Below are positions 1-7,325 of a stretch of DNA of 26,698 nucleotides, piece after piece. The notes beneath the pieces are model-generated. The model did not search any database. It saw nothing but the letters and a program-made list of their open reading frames with translations, and was not told the DNA's origin. Both the position numbers and the translations under genes were made by a program. The DNA comes from Prevotella sp. UBA5379. GTDB taxonomy: Bacteria > Bacteroidota > Bacteroidia > Bacteroidales > Bacteroidaceae. Position 1 is the first letter of the stretch. Each line of letters starts with the position of its first letter. The stretch is taken from NCBI GenBank assembly GCA_002409785.1, contig DHOX01000069.1:1-26698 (forward strand), given 5' to 3'.

Positions 1-1266
1 ACAGTGAATCAGTGGGTGGAGCCTTTTAACGGCAACAAGTGGCAGAAAGCCCCTTATAGTCCAGATACCCAATTGACTGCGTTCCGTGGTTACGAGATTA
101 CAAATGACACCCATCAGCTTCCTACGGGAGTCTACAGTTTTCCAGGAACCTTATACGTAGGCAATTCAACGGTGCCGCTGACCCGGACCGCCAGCGTCAA
201 CTATTCCGGCGCCAATCTCATAGGAAATTCCTATACGGCAGCCATTCCTATAGCAACGGCTTTGACTACTGACCTTACCGATCAGACCGTCTATCTGTTT
301 AATACGGGTACACGTGATCAATGGCGTAAATTGAATGGAAGCACGGTCAATCTCAGTGGCGTAGCTGGAGGACAATATCTTGCCGTGCCCTTTAAACTTG
401 CCGGACAGACACCGGAGGGGGCAACGACTGCCCTGCCATCCATGATACCTTCGACTCAGGCTTTCATGATGCTTGCAGACAAGAATACGAATTTAAATAT
501 AGACTATAGTAAGTTGGTGAAGAATCAGACGATTACGGATGCAGACGGCAATACTATTGCGACCCGTGCTGTCACCAGTGCTCAATCCGCCACAGGGACA
601 TCTGCCATAGAGTTGCCTTCACTGGTCATGGATGTCGTTGGAGACAATTCAGCGGACCGGGTGTGGATCTTTAGTAAGAGTGGTACGACGTATGGTTTTG
701 ACAGTGGCTGGGACGGCCGGAAAATAGGCGATGAGAACAGTGCCCAACTCTACGTGACGTCATCCGACAGCAGCAAGCTTCAGGTGGCAACCGTTCCGAG
801 CATGAATAGTGTGGCTGTGGGATTCGTACCTATAGCAGATGGATCCTATACTTTGGAGTTTGCCCTGTCAAAGGGCTTGAGCAATGACCATATCTATCTG
901 AATGACCTGCTCTCAGGCAAGAAACAACAGATCGTCAATGGAGGCTCCTATACATTCAAGGCTGAGAAGGGAGAAAGTGCCGGACGGTTCACCTTGTCTG
1001 ATGTGTCAGGCAGTAGTAGTGCATTCTCGGATGATGAAGCATTGATCAGTGTGACGGCAGAGAATGGGAATATTAAAGTTGTTAACGCCAGTGCCAGTTC
1101 TTGCTCTGTCTTTATCGCAGATGAAAAGGGGAATCCAGTCCGCCGTCTTGAGGTCAAGGCTAATGGTACAGAGACAATAGAAGGTATGTCAAGTGGTGTT
1201 TATGTGATCCGTCTACAAAATGCAGCGGTAGATGATATAAGACAGGTGACCGTTGGCGGTAATTGA
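1..1266 (+). CDS. C-terminal part of a secreted surface protein with a T9SS-type-A-like sorting domain (5' truncated)
   Basis: The reading frame is open from base 1, so the gene begins upstream of the window; the GTG at 4 is only the first possible start codon inside it. About 421 residues are visible, rich in Ser, Thr, Asn and Gly with many short beta-like segments, as in large extracellular Bacteroidota proteins. The last 70 or so residues (from about EnGNIKVVNA) have the pattern of a type IX secretion C-terminal domain: a strand, then DEKGNPVRRLEV, then GMSSGVYVIRL, ending in a basic-hydrophobic strand. Such a domain would direct export through the outer membrane and surface attachment or release. 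No enzyme domain is visible in this fragment, so substrate or ligand is unknown. A weak hairpin follows the stop. The T9SS reading is inferred from the pattern alone. Confidence 0.7.
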   Translation, partial: TVNQWVEPFNGNKWQKAPYSPDTQLTAFRGYEITNDTHQLPTGVYSFPGTLYVGNSTVPLTRTASVNYSGANLIGNSYTAAIPIATALTTDLTDQTVYLFNTGTRDQWRKLNGSTVNLSGVAGGQYLAVPFKLAGQTPEGATTALPSMIPSTQAFMMLADKNTNLNIDYSKLVKNQTITDADGNTIATRAVTSAQSATGTSAIELPSLVMDVVGDNSADRVWIFSKSGTTYGFDSGWDGRKIGDENSAQLYVTSSDSSKLQVATVPSMNSVAVGFVPIADGSYTLEFALSKGLSNDHIYLNDLLSGKKQQIVNGGSYTFKAEKGESAGRFTLSDVSGSSSAFSDDEALISVTAENGNIKVVNASASSCSVFIADEKGNPVRRLEVKANGTETIEGMSSGVYVIRLQNAAVDDIRQVTVGGN

Positions 1267-1285
1267 TTTGTAGAAAGTCATGAAA

Positions 1286-1317
1286 GCAGGTTCCGGACTG
1301 TTCCTGATCCTGCCTTT
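1286..1317 (+). terminator. Weak hairpin after the surface-protein gene
   Basis: GCAGG (1286-1290) can pair with CCTGC (1309-1313), with an inner GGA/TCC pairing, followed only by CTTTATG. The stem is short and the T-tract poor, so a terminator is possible but not strongly supported. Confidence 0.3.
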
Positions 1318-1390
1318 ATGATTAGTTGAAGCTACTTTTTTACGTTCTAGAATATATGATTATTATTCCTCATAACTCCTGATAAATGAA

Positions 1391-1921
1391 ATGGATATGA
1401 AGCCTCTACTCTTAGGAATTTTTATTGGTTCCCTGATGGTCGCCTGTACCAATACGGATGTAAAACGTATGACCGGTGAGGATGACTCCATTATTCATAC
1501 CGGTGACAGCCTTCCGGCTTTTTCAGTAACCTCTTCTGAGGGAGCGATCTATTCAGACCAGTCTTTGAAAGACAAGGTGGCAGTGATCGTTTTCTTTAAT
1601 ACAAACTGTCCGGACTGTCGCCAGGAGTTACCGGTCATTAATGATGTATATGGAATATATCGAAATAACCAACAGGTGAATTTCATTGCCATCAGTCGTG
1701 CTCAGAATACCGAAGATGTGGCTGCCTATTGGATGAAGCAGAATTTTCAGATACCTTATTCTGCGCAATCAGACCAGACCGTATACCATTTGTTTGCCAT
1801 TCAGGATATTCCCCGTATTTATATTACGGACAGAACGGGACGGGTGCGCTTTGTCTCTTCTGATGCAGATATGCCCGACGAGACGATTCTTTCAAATACT
1901 ATCCGGTCTTATTTGCCTTGA
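1391..1921 (+). CDS. TlpA-like thioredoxin-fold lipoprotein
   Basis: A 176-residue protein with a short signal sequence ending in a lipobox (LMVAC, Cys19), so probably a lipoprotein. The mature part has the thioredoxin/AhpC-TSA layout: a beta segment VAVIVFFNT followed by the redox motif CPDC at residues 73-76, and the cis-Pro region IPRIYITD near 140. Family members reduce or exchange disulfides in periplasmic proteins, or serve as electron relays; the client is not evident. An in-frame ATG at 1397 is an equally good start, and the signal sequence reads naturally from either. The gene stands alone, convergent with upp, with only 27 bp between the two stop codons. No clear promoter box was found in the 124-bp upstream gap. 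Confidence 0.85.
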   Translation: MDMKPLLLGIFIGSLMVACTNTDVKRMTGEDDSIIHTGDSLPAFSVTSSEGAIYSDQSLKDKVAVIVFFNTNCPDCRQELPVINDVYGIYRNNQQVNFIAISRAQNTEDVAAYWMKQNFQIPYSAQSDQTVYHLFAIQDIPRIYITDRTGRVRFVSSDADMPDETILSNTIRSYLP

Positions 1922-1948
1922 TAATTTTATTCCCGCCAAAAGTTGGTA

Positions 1949-2608
1949 TTATATTTTGTCACCATAGCACAGGTCACCTGCATCCCCGAATCCTGGCACG
2001 ATGTACTTGTGTTCATTCATTCCCGGATCAATGGCAGCACACCAGACGGTCGTCCTTTCTTCAGGGAAAATGGACCTGATATGATCAATTCCCTGAGGAG
2101 TAGCAATGATGCAGGCTATGTGAATGCGCCGGGGGATTCCCTTGGTTAGAAAAGCCTTATAACTCAATTCCATGCTCCCACCGGTTGCCAGCATCGGGTC
2201 AGCGATAATCAGCGTTTTATCATCAATGCTTGGCGTAGCCAGGTATTCTACATGGATACCCACGTTGTGATGCTCTTTATCCGTATACTCACGATAAGCA
2301 GAGACAAAACCGTTTTCAGCGTGGTCAAAAATATTCAGAAAACCGGTATGGAAAGGCAGGCCGGCACGGAAGATGGTTCCCAGGACGATATGGTCTTTGG
2401 GAATGCTGACTCTGGAGATACCTAAGGGTGTAGTCACTTCTTTTTCTTCATAATGGAGTGCTTTGGAGATCTCATAGGCTTCACATTCGCCGATACGGGT
2501 AATGTTATTTCTGAATAACAACCGGTTCTTTTGATACTCTGCATCTCGGATTTCAGCCATGTACTGGTTGATGATAGAACTGTCTTTACTTAAATTTTTT
2601 ATTTCCAT
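1949..2608 (-). CDS. upp: Uracil phosphoribosyltransferase
   Basis: A 219-residue phosphoribosyltransferase that converts uracil and PRPP to UMP in cytoplasmic pyrimidine salvage. The PRPP-binding loop is DPMLATGGS at residues 137-145. The family's conserved IxRAG segment appears as IFRAG (79-83), and the C-terminal uracil-binding signature PGFGDAGDLCYGDK is present. Length is slightly above the usual 208-210 because of an N-terminal extension. The start is an ATG at 2608 preceded by an AT-rich stretch rather than a Shine-Dalgarno, as is normal for Bacteroidota. A likely -7 box lies about 175 bp upstream, giving an unusually long leader with a hairpin. No pyrimidine gene is adjacent. Confidence 0.95.
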   Translation of the reverse strand: MEIKNLSKDSSIINQYMAEIRDAEYQKNRLLFRNNITRIGECEAYEISKALHYEEKEVTTPLGISRVSIPKDHIVLGTIFRAGLPFHTGFLNIFDHAENGFVSAYREYTDKEHHNVGIHVEYLATPSIDDKTLIIADPMLATGGSMELSYKAFLTKGIPRRIHIACIIATPQGIDHIRSIFPEERTTVWCAAIDPGMNEHKYIVPGFGDAGDLCYGDKI

Positions 2609-2666
2609 TGTCTGATGTTGGTTAGCAAGTCATTTATCATGCAGCAGGTTCGGACAAATTGAGACG

Positions 2667-2690
2667 GCCTGTGAAGGTCAGATGACAGGC
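2667..2690 (-). promoter_or_regulatory. Hairpin in the long upp leader
   Basis: GCCTGT (2667-2672) and ACAGGC (2685-2690) are perfect inverted repeats with a 12-nt loop. If upp is transcribed from the box at 2784-2791, this lies inside a leader of about 170 nt. The other bases of the 2609-2934 gap show no gene. A regulatory role is only a guess. Confidence 0.3.
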
Positions 2691-2783
2691 ATAAATCCTC
2701 TCGTCCCTCTCTTGTTCGTCCTGCTCCAGGAATATTAGGTGAGTATCCATTCTTATCAGTGAATAGAAAACCCTAAATTGTCG

Positions 2784-2791
2784 CAAAGGTA
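2784..2791 (-). promoter_or_regulatory. Putative -7 box for upp
   Basis: Read on the minus strand this is TACCTTTG, a full match to the Bacteroidota TAnnTTTG -7 consensus. Transcription would begin near 2777. No convincing TTTG or TTG is found 19-20 bp further upstream, so support rests on the -7 box and its position. Confidence 0.5.
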
Positions 2792-2919
2792 CGAAAAAAA
2801 TCATTTTCTGCTTGAACTTGGAGGTGGAGAATCGCTTAAAAAATAGTAAAAAGAAGATAAAAATGGTGGATTTCTACTTTTTTAATACTCTTGAAGGATG
2901 AGTTGCTCCTTTTTATCTC

Positions 2920-2927
2920 TATCTTTG
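2920..2927 (+). promoter_or_regulatory. TATCTTTG box next to the start codon at 2935
   Basis: A full match to TAnnTTTG ends 7 bp before the ATG at 2935. A start site about 7 bp downstream of the box would fall on or next to the start codon and give a leaderless or nearly leaderless mRNA. No TTG is found at the ideal -33 distance. Confidence 0.45.
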
Positions 2928-2934
2928 CTGGGTA

Positions 2935-3687
2935 ATGAAAAGATTTTTATTGATTATCATAAGTGTAGTGTCGGCTGCCAGTGTATATGCCCAGCGGCCT
3001 GATTTAAAGACGCAGAAAGAAATCTGGCGTCAGATGGTAGCTGATACCGTGTCGGCTCCTTCTGCACGGAATGCAGATGATCCTAATTCTCTTTCAGATC
3101 ATTCTATGGCTAAAGCTATAGAACCGCAGGTGATTGATGATTTTGCATACGGGCTTCATCAGGGCCTGAATGTGAATGTGGGTGCATCAGCTTTTGCAAC
3201 CTTCGGGCATAATGTGCCTCACCGCGGCGGTTTCTCTCAGACAATGAACGCTTTGTACCTGACTCCTCTTACGAAAGATGGCCGTCTCTGGCTGGGAGCG
3301 GGTGGATATATCAATCATTTGAATTGGGGGAGTGATCAGTATGCTGATGCGGGCCTCTATGGTATACTGGACTATCGTATAGATTCTCATTGGGAGGCTT
3401 ATGTATATGGGCAGTTGTCCCTTCATAGCACCAATGGAACTTACAATCCGTGGGGATATGGTTATGGGCCTTATTCAGGTTATTATAATCCTTACATCTT
3501 TGCTTATGATCCTGTATGTGGATCAATGGGCTATGGGATGAGGGCTCCAGGAGCAAATGTGATCGGTGGAGGGGTTACTTATCATCGTAAAAATTTCTCT
3601 TTGGGTATCTCTGTAGAGAATGACTGGTATCCGGCACCGCATACGCTCCGTTATTTTGATCAATATAATTACCCTGTTCCTAAATGA
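2935..3687 (+). CDS. Exported protein of unknown function, possible outer-membrane beta-barrel-like
   Basis: A 250-residue protein with a clear cleavable signal peptide: basic start MKR, a hydrophobic core, and a predicted cut after VYA before QRP. Residues from about 65 onward alternate polar and aromatic residues with many Gly, Tyr and Asn. Examples are LWLGAGGYINHLNW, WEAYVYGQLSLH and a tract near residues 165-190 rich in Tyr, Gly, Pro and Asn. The C-terminus (VIGGGVTYHRKNFSLGISVEN) also resembles amphipathic strands. This fits a small outer-membrane barrel or a surface-exposed beta protein. I do not recognise the family. It appears to be a single-gene unit, divergent from upp. Confidence 0.7.
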   Translation: MKRFLLIIISVVSAASVYAQRPDLKTQKEIWRQMVADTVSAPSARNADDPNSLSDHSMAKAIEPQVIDDFAYGLHQGLNVNVGASAFATFGHNVPHRGGFSQTMNALYLTPLTKDGRLWLGAGGYINHLNWGSDQYADAGLYGILDYRIDSHWEAYVYGQLSLHSTNGTYNPWGYGYGPYSGYYNPYIFAYDPVCGSMGYGMRAPGANVIGGGVTYHRKNFSLGISVENDWYPAPHTLRYFDQYNYPVPK

Positions 3688-4037
3688 TCAGAAAGGGATG
3701 GCTTTATGAGTTACTCTTGTTCAAATGAACCGTGGGGGATAGAAAGATATTAAAGCAGTAGTAAAGCTTTTCGTTTAGAAACAGAATATCCTTTTTCTTA
3801 CATTAAGGATGAAGATAGTCGTACCGCTTATTCTTTTTATGTGTAAACTATTTGTTTATATGCTTTTTATGCTTGATTGTTTGAATTTAGCTTCCTTCTT
3901 GTAGAAATAGTATTACTATCTTTGACTTTTCTTTTCATTTTTGTCTTTTATACAGCAAAAGATAAAATGTAGAATGCATTTGTTTACAAAGTTAAACCGT
4001 TAAAATAAACTAAAAGTTAATCTCGGAATACATAGAA
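3688..4037. other. AT-rich gap with no gene
   Basis: No reading frame with coding character is seen here. A TATCTTTG match occurs at 3917-3924 on the plus strand and a TAACTTTG match at 3994-3987 on the minus strand, but neither has a -33 partner at the right distance. Three copies of GTTAA lie within 3991-4020, just before the strong promoter of the downstream RNA. Confidence 0.4.
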
Positions 4038-4069
4038 TTTGTTTTTTAAAAGCTAAATGATTACATTTG
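4038..4069 (+). promoter_or_regulatory. Strong Bacteroidota-type promoter for a noncoding transcript
   Basis: TTTG at 4038-4041 (-33) is followed after exactly 20 bp by TACATTTG at 4062-4069 (-7). Both elements match the consensus for the primary sigma factor of this phylum. Predicted transcription start is near 4076. No reading frame of useful size begins within the next 350 bp. Confidence 0.75.
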
Positions 4070-4075
4070 CAACTA

Positions 4076-4371
4076 AATATTTTCTTTACCTGTAAGATGT
4101 GACTCCGAAGAGAGTGGCGAATACGATAGGAGAAGAGTTTATTGATCAAAGGAAGCGTTTGAGGAATGTGTCATTCTGACAACGTTGAGACTGCATTGAA
4201 TCTGAGCCTTTTCAAAGTTTGGATTTTTAGGGAAGAATGTAAAATCGTCTCTGAATTGCAGAAGAAAAGATTGAGTGAGAAATAAAAAAGAGCATTAATA
4301 TTTAACCATTAATAATGCAGGGACTGTCAAAGTCATTGAGATGGCGATCTCAATGAGACGGTCCTTTTTTT
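4076..4371 (+). ncRNA. Candidate structured small RNA, possibly 6S-like
   Basis: This stretch runs from a consensus promoter to a strong intrinsic terminator and has no plausible coding frame (the first ATG is followed at once by TGA). The first 195 nt or so can fold into a long interrupted rod. TTTTCTT (4080-4086) pairs with AAGAAAA (4262-4268). AGAG and GCGA (4111-4114, 4117-4120) pair with TCGTCTCT (4245-4252). A terminal hairpin contains TGTCA-TTC-TGACA. A closed rod of this length with internal loops is reminiscent of 6S RNA, which regulates the housekeeping RNA polymerase and is known in Bacteroidales. The terminator lies about 50 nt beyond the rod, so 3' trimming would be needed. Alternatively it is a long leader with an attenuator for the small membrane protein downstream. 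The pairings were found by eye, and the RNA family assignment is inference. Confidence 0.5.
4320..4371 (+). terminator. Strong intrinsic terminator of the 4076 transcript
   Basis: GGGAC-T-GTC (4320-4328) pairs with GAC-G-GTCC near 4357-4364. Inside it a 10-bp perfect stem, TCATTGAGAT with ATCTCAATGA, closes on a GGCG loop. Seven T residues follow (4365-4371). An additional GCATTA/TAATGC hairpin (4292-4319) precedes it. Confidence 0.85.
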
Positions 4372-4429
4372 AGGTTGAATAAAAAATAAGTGTAGGAATC
4401 CCGGAAGGGATCAAAGATAAATTAGAGAA

Positions 4430-4618
4430 TTGAAAATGAAAAATAAATCTTTCGAACCGATGGATGCACGAGACGCATTTCACCAACGCGAGAGGCAGTG
4501 TGCAAGGGATAAAAGAGTTGGCAAATGGCTTTCTTCTCTTTTGATCTTAATTGCCATTGCCATTGTCTTCTTCGTCCTGTATGCTTATTTTATTGATAAA
4601 CCGGTGAATGCATTTTAG
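4430..4618 (+). CDS. Small single-pass membrane protein, function unknown
   Basis: A 62-residue reading frame: a charged, basic N-terminal half (residues 1-34, with RERQCARDKRVGK) followed by one long hydrophobic segment (about 36-53) and a short tail, DKPVNAF. The basic half before the segment suggests an N-in orientation by the positive-inside rule. The ATG at 4430 sits in an A-rich context typical of Bacteroidota starts; a second ATG two codons later is possible. It follows the terminator at 4371 by 58 bp and no clean promoter box lies between, so it may depend on read-through or an unrecognised promoter. I do not recognise the family. The organised charge and hydrophobic pattern argues that it is real. 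Confidence 0.55.
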   Translation: MKMKNKSFEPMDARDAFHQRERQCARDKRVGKWLSSLLILIAIAIVFFVLYAYFIDKPVNAF

Positions 4619-5255
4619 GAGAACTTGATTCCTTCTGTTAAAAACTGATGAGAATTTTTATCTACAGGATGAAACTTTTTGATAGTTACTGGCAGATCAA
4701 TACCAGGATCGAGGGTTGGGAATGTCATCTTTTTTCTAATTAATCTTCTTGTCTATCGGAATAAATCGATAAAAGTTTTTCGTTGGTTATTCTGTTCGGA
4801 TTTTCATAGAAAACGGTGACTGATGATCATCAGTCTTTACACTTTTTAGAAATCCAGTCATAAGTTTTCTCTACCTGAAAATGAATTTTTGATAAAATGA
4901 AAGTGGCGGAGAAAATATTTTAGCCCCATTGTCTGTAGAAAAATAGGGGACAGGCAATTGTAGGTGTTGTTTGGGAATGAGCAACAGTGATTACCTGTTG
5001 GAGTAGGTGATGATCCTGTAAGATTCATCTTTAGTCAACCGCTTTGGTACCTATTATATAGGAGGATCTGCCAATCAGTTCTTTTAGGTAAAGCGAACCG
5101 GAAAATAGAAACTTTTGTACGGGTTTAACTTTGAGGTATGAAAGTGGCGTATCTTTATTTGCAAAGTCTGAATGACAAATTTTGAGGGGCAGAGTACTTT
5201 TTTAGCATTTTTAACCTAAAAATCTTTCATAAATTATCATTTTATTTTTAGAAAG
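4619..5255. other. Long intergenic region with several inverted repeats, no clear gene
   Basis: No convincing reading frame was found. Visible structures are an 18-bp perfect palindrome at 4818-4835, a 9-bp stem at 4928-4936/4950-4958 flanked by CCCC and GGGG, a stem ATTACCT/AGGTGAT near 4992-5013, and CCTAT/ATAGG near 5051-5063. The 12-mer ATGAAAGTGGCG occurs twice, at 4897 and 5138. A TAACTTTG match at 5126-5133 has no -33 partner. The region might hold an unannotated RNA, but no promoter-to-terminator unit can be shown. Confidence 0.4.
4818..4835. repeat. Perfect 18-bp palindrome, possible operator
   Basis: GACTGATGA and TCATCAGTC are perfect 9-bp arms with no spacer. The following bases (TTTACACTTTTT) are not a proper T-tract, so a DNA-binding site for a dimeric regulator is more likely than a terminator. 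Confidence 0.4.
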
Positions 5256-5286
5256 TTGGTGCTTCTCTACTTTTTTCTTATCTTTG
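5256..5286 (+). promoter_or_regulatory. pckA promoter
   Basis: TTG at 5256-5258 is followed after 20 bp by TATCTTTG at 5279-5286, a good match to the Bacteroidota -33/-7 promoter. Transcription would start near 5293, leaving an AT-rich leader of about 80 nt before the ATG at 5375. Confidence 0.7.
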
Positions 5287-5374
5287 TGATGGATTTTTGG
5301 GGGCAGAAAGTCCCGCTGGTTTTTATTAAACGGTCAAGAAGATTATAATTCACTTTTTAAAAATAAATTTTAAA

Positions 5375-6988
5375 ATGGCACAATTTACTAAGTCAGTATT
5401 GGAGAAGTACGGAATCAAAGGTACACCTGAGGTTCTCTACAATCCTTCTTATGAGGTGTTATTCAACGAAGAGACAAAGCCAGGACTTACCGGCTATGAC
5501 AAAGGTCAGGAGACGGAGTTGGGCGCAATCAATGTGATGACAGGTGTCTATACCGGCCGTTCGCCTAAGGATAAGTTCATCGTTGACGATGCCAAGGCTC
5601 ATAATACCGTATGGTGGGATTCTGAGGAATATCATAATGATAACCATCGTGCTTCAGAGTCTACTTGGAAGGCAGTCAAGGAGATCGCAAAGAAAGAACT
5701 TTCTAACAAGAAATTGTATGTTGTCGACGGCTTCTGCGGTGCTAATAAAGATACTCGTATGAAGGTTCGCTTCATCATGGAGGTTGCCTGGCAGGCTCAT
5801 TTTGTTACCAATATGTTCATTCGTCCTCAATCAGAGGAAGAATTTGATCAGGAACCGGACTTCGTGGTTTATAATGCTTCCAAAGCAAAGGTGACCAACT
5901 GGAAAGAGCTGGGCCTGCACTCTGAGACCGCTGTCCTGTTCAATGTAACTTCCAAGGAGCAAGTTATTATCAACACCTGGTATGGTGGTGAAATGAAGAA
6001 GGGCATGTTCTCTATGCAGAACTATTTCCTGCCTTTACAGGGTATTGCTTCCATGCACTGCTCTGCCAATACCGACATGAAGGGTGAGAATACTGCAATC
6101 TTCTTTGGCTTGTCCGGTACTGGTAAGACTACTTTGTCTACAGATCCGAAACGTAAGTTGATCGGTGATGATGAGCACGGATGGGATGACAACGGGGTGT
6201 TCAACCTTGAAGGCGGCTGTTATGCAAAGGTCTTCAGACTGGATAAGGACGCAGAACCTGATATCTATGGTGCTATCACACGTGATGCTCTGCTTGAGAA
6301 TGTAACGGTTGACAAGAATGGTAAGGTAGATTTCAATGATAAGAGTGTAACGGAGAATACTCGTGTCTCTTATCCTATCTATCACATCAAGAACATTGTC
6401 CGTCCTGTTTCTCATGGACCAGCTGCTAAACAGGTGATCTTCCTGAGTGCTGATGCCTTCGGTGTGCTGCCTCCAGTTTCCATCCTGAACCATGAGCAGA
6501 CTAAGTATTACTTCCTTTCTGGATTTACTGCTAAATTAGCTGGTACAGAGCGTGGTATTACGGAGCCTACGCCTACTTTCTCAGCTTGCTTCGGCCAGGC
6601 CTTCCTGGAGTTGCATCCTACCAAGTATGCTGATGAGCTCGTTCGTCACATGCAGAAGAGTGGTGCTAAATGCTATCTGGTCAACACTGGCTGGAACGGA
6701 ACCGGCAAGCGTATCTCTATCCGCGATACACGTGGTATCATTGACCGTATTTTGGATCATGAGATTGACAAGGCTCCTACGAAGACAATCCCTTACTTTA
6801 ACTTCGTCGTTCCTACACACCTGGAGGGTGTTAATGATGCTATTCTTGATCCTCGTGATACTTATCAGGATCCTGCAGAGTGGGATAAGAAGGCTAAGGA
6901 TCTGGCTGCCCGCTTCATCAAGAACTTTAAGAAGTATGAGGGTAACGAATCAGGCAAGGCTTTGGTTTCTGCCGGTCCAAAACTCTAA
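5375..6988 (+). CDS. pckA: Phosphoenolpyruvate carboxykinase (ATP)
   Basis: A 537-residue full-length enzyme that interconverts oxaloacetate plus ATP and phosphoenolpyruvate plus CO2 plus ADP. In Bacteroidales it usually runs in the CO2-fixing direction, feeding the succinate/propionate fermentation branch. Visible motifs are the substrate-binding Arg in GRSPKDK (61-67), YGGEMKKG (203-210) with the metal-binding Lys, His228 in the MHCSAN segment, the kinase P-loop GLSGTGKTTLS (245-255), and the kinase-2 metal motif IGDDEHGWDD (263-272). The P-loop and GDDEHGW pattern identify the ATP-dependent family. The gene is monocistronic, with its own promoter and a hairpin after the stop. The start ATG directly follows an A/T-rich leader without a Shine-Dalgarno. 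Confidence 0.97.
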   Translation: MAQFTKSVLEKYGIKGTPEVLYNPSYEVLFNEETKPGLTGYDKGQETELGAINVMTGVYTGRSPKDKFIVDDAKAHNTVWWDSEEYHNDNHRASESTWKAVKEIAKKELSNKKLYVVDGFCGANKDTRMKVRFIMEVAWQAHFVTNMFIRPQSEEEFDQEPDFVVYNASKAKVTNWKELGLHSETAVLFNVTSKEQVIINTWYGGEMKKGMFSMQNYFLPLQGIASMHCSANTDMKGENTAIFFGLSGTGKTTLSTDPKRKLIGDDEHGWDDNGVFNLEGGCYAKVFRLDKDAEPDIYGAITRDALLENVTVDKNGKVDFNDKSVTENTRVSYPIYHIKNIVRPVSHGPAAKQVIFLSADAFGVLPPVSILNHEQTKYYFLSGFTAKLAGTERGITEPTPTFSACFGQAFLELHPTKYADELVRHMQKSGAKCYLVNTGWNGTGKRISIRDTRGIIDRILDHEIDKAPTKTIPYFNFVVPTHLEGVNDAILDPRDTYQDPAEWDKKAKDLAARFIKNFKKYEGNESGKALVSAGPKL

Positions 6989-7024
6989 TGGAATTACTTG
7001 CGTAAAGTTTTACATTTAAATATT

Positions 7025-7060
7025 CATCCCGTTTCTTCGTAATGAGGAGACGGGATGTTT
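7025..7060 (+). terminator. Hairpin after pckA
   Basis: CATCCCGTTTCTTC (7025-7038) pairs with GAGGAGACGGGATG (7044-7057) over 14 bp with two G-U wobbles and a 5-nt loop, followed by TTT. The T-tract is short but the stem is strong. The rest of the 6989-7325 gap shows no gene. Confidence 0.65.
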
Positions 7061-7291
7061 CGTGTATGAGGAGGTGATTTCAGGGGCCGTCAGATAGAGA
7101 AACATTCTTATCCGGAAGGGCTTCGTGTCATGGTTATTTTGTATAGGAGCAGGAGTAGAGAAATGGCCTTGAATGTTCCGTCTCAGCTAGAGAGAGGCCT
7201 GCTTTCCCTAAACAAACTTAAAAAACGTATCTGTAATCCATAATTTATATAATAAAGTTCACAAAAGGCGTTTTATCTGAATAAAACTGTG

Positions 7292-7299
7292 TAAATTTG
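7292..7299 (+). promoter_or_regulatory. -7 box for the DUF6242-like lipoprotein gene
   Basis: TAAATTTG matches the -7 consensus and lies 26 bp before the ATG at 7326, giving a predicted leader of about 20 nt. The nearest -33-like sequence is TTTT at 7271-7274, with 17 bp spacing, which is weaker than ideal. Confidence 0.5.
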
Positions 7300-7325
7300 C
7301 AAGCAAAAATATTTTAAAGAGTGCA

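Noticed and set aside
1943..2149. 68-codon plus-strand frame after the thioredoxin gene
   Set aside because: It is antisense to the conserved C-terminal part of upp and has no coding features.
3917..3924. TATCTTTG match upstream of the small RNA
   Set aside because: No -33 element at the right distance and nothing recognisable is transcribed from it before the strong promoter at 4038.
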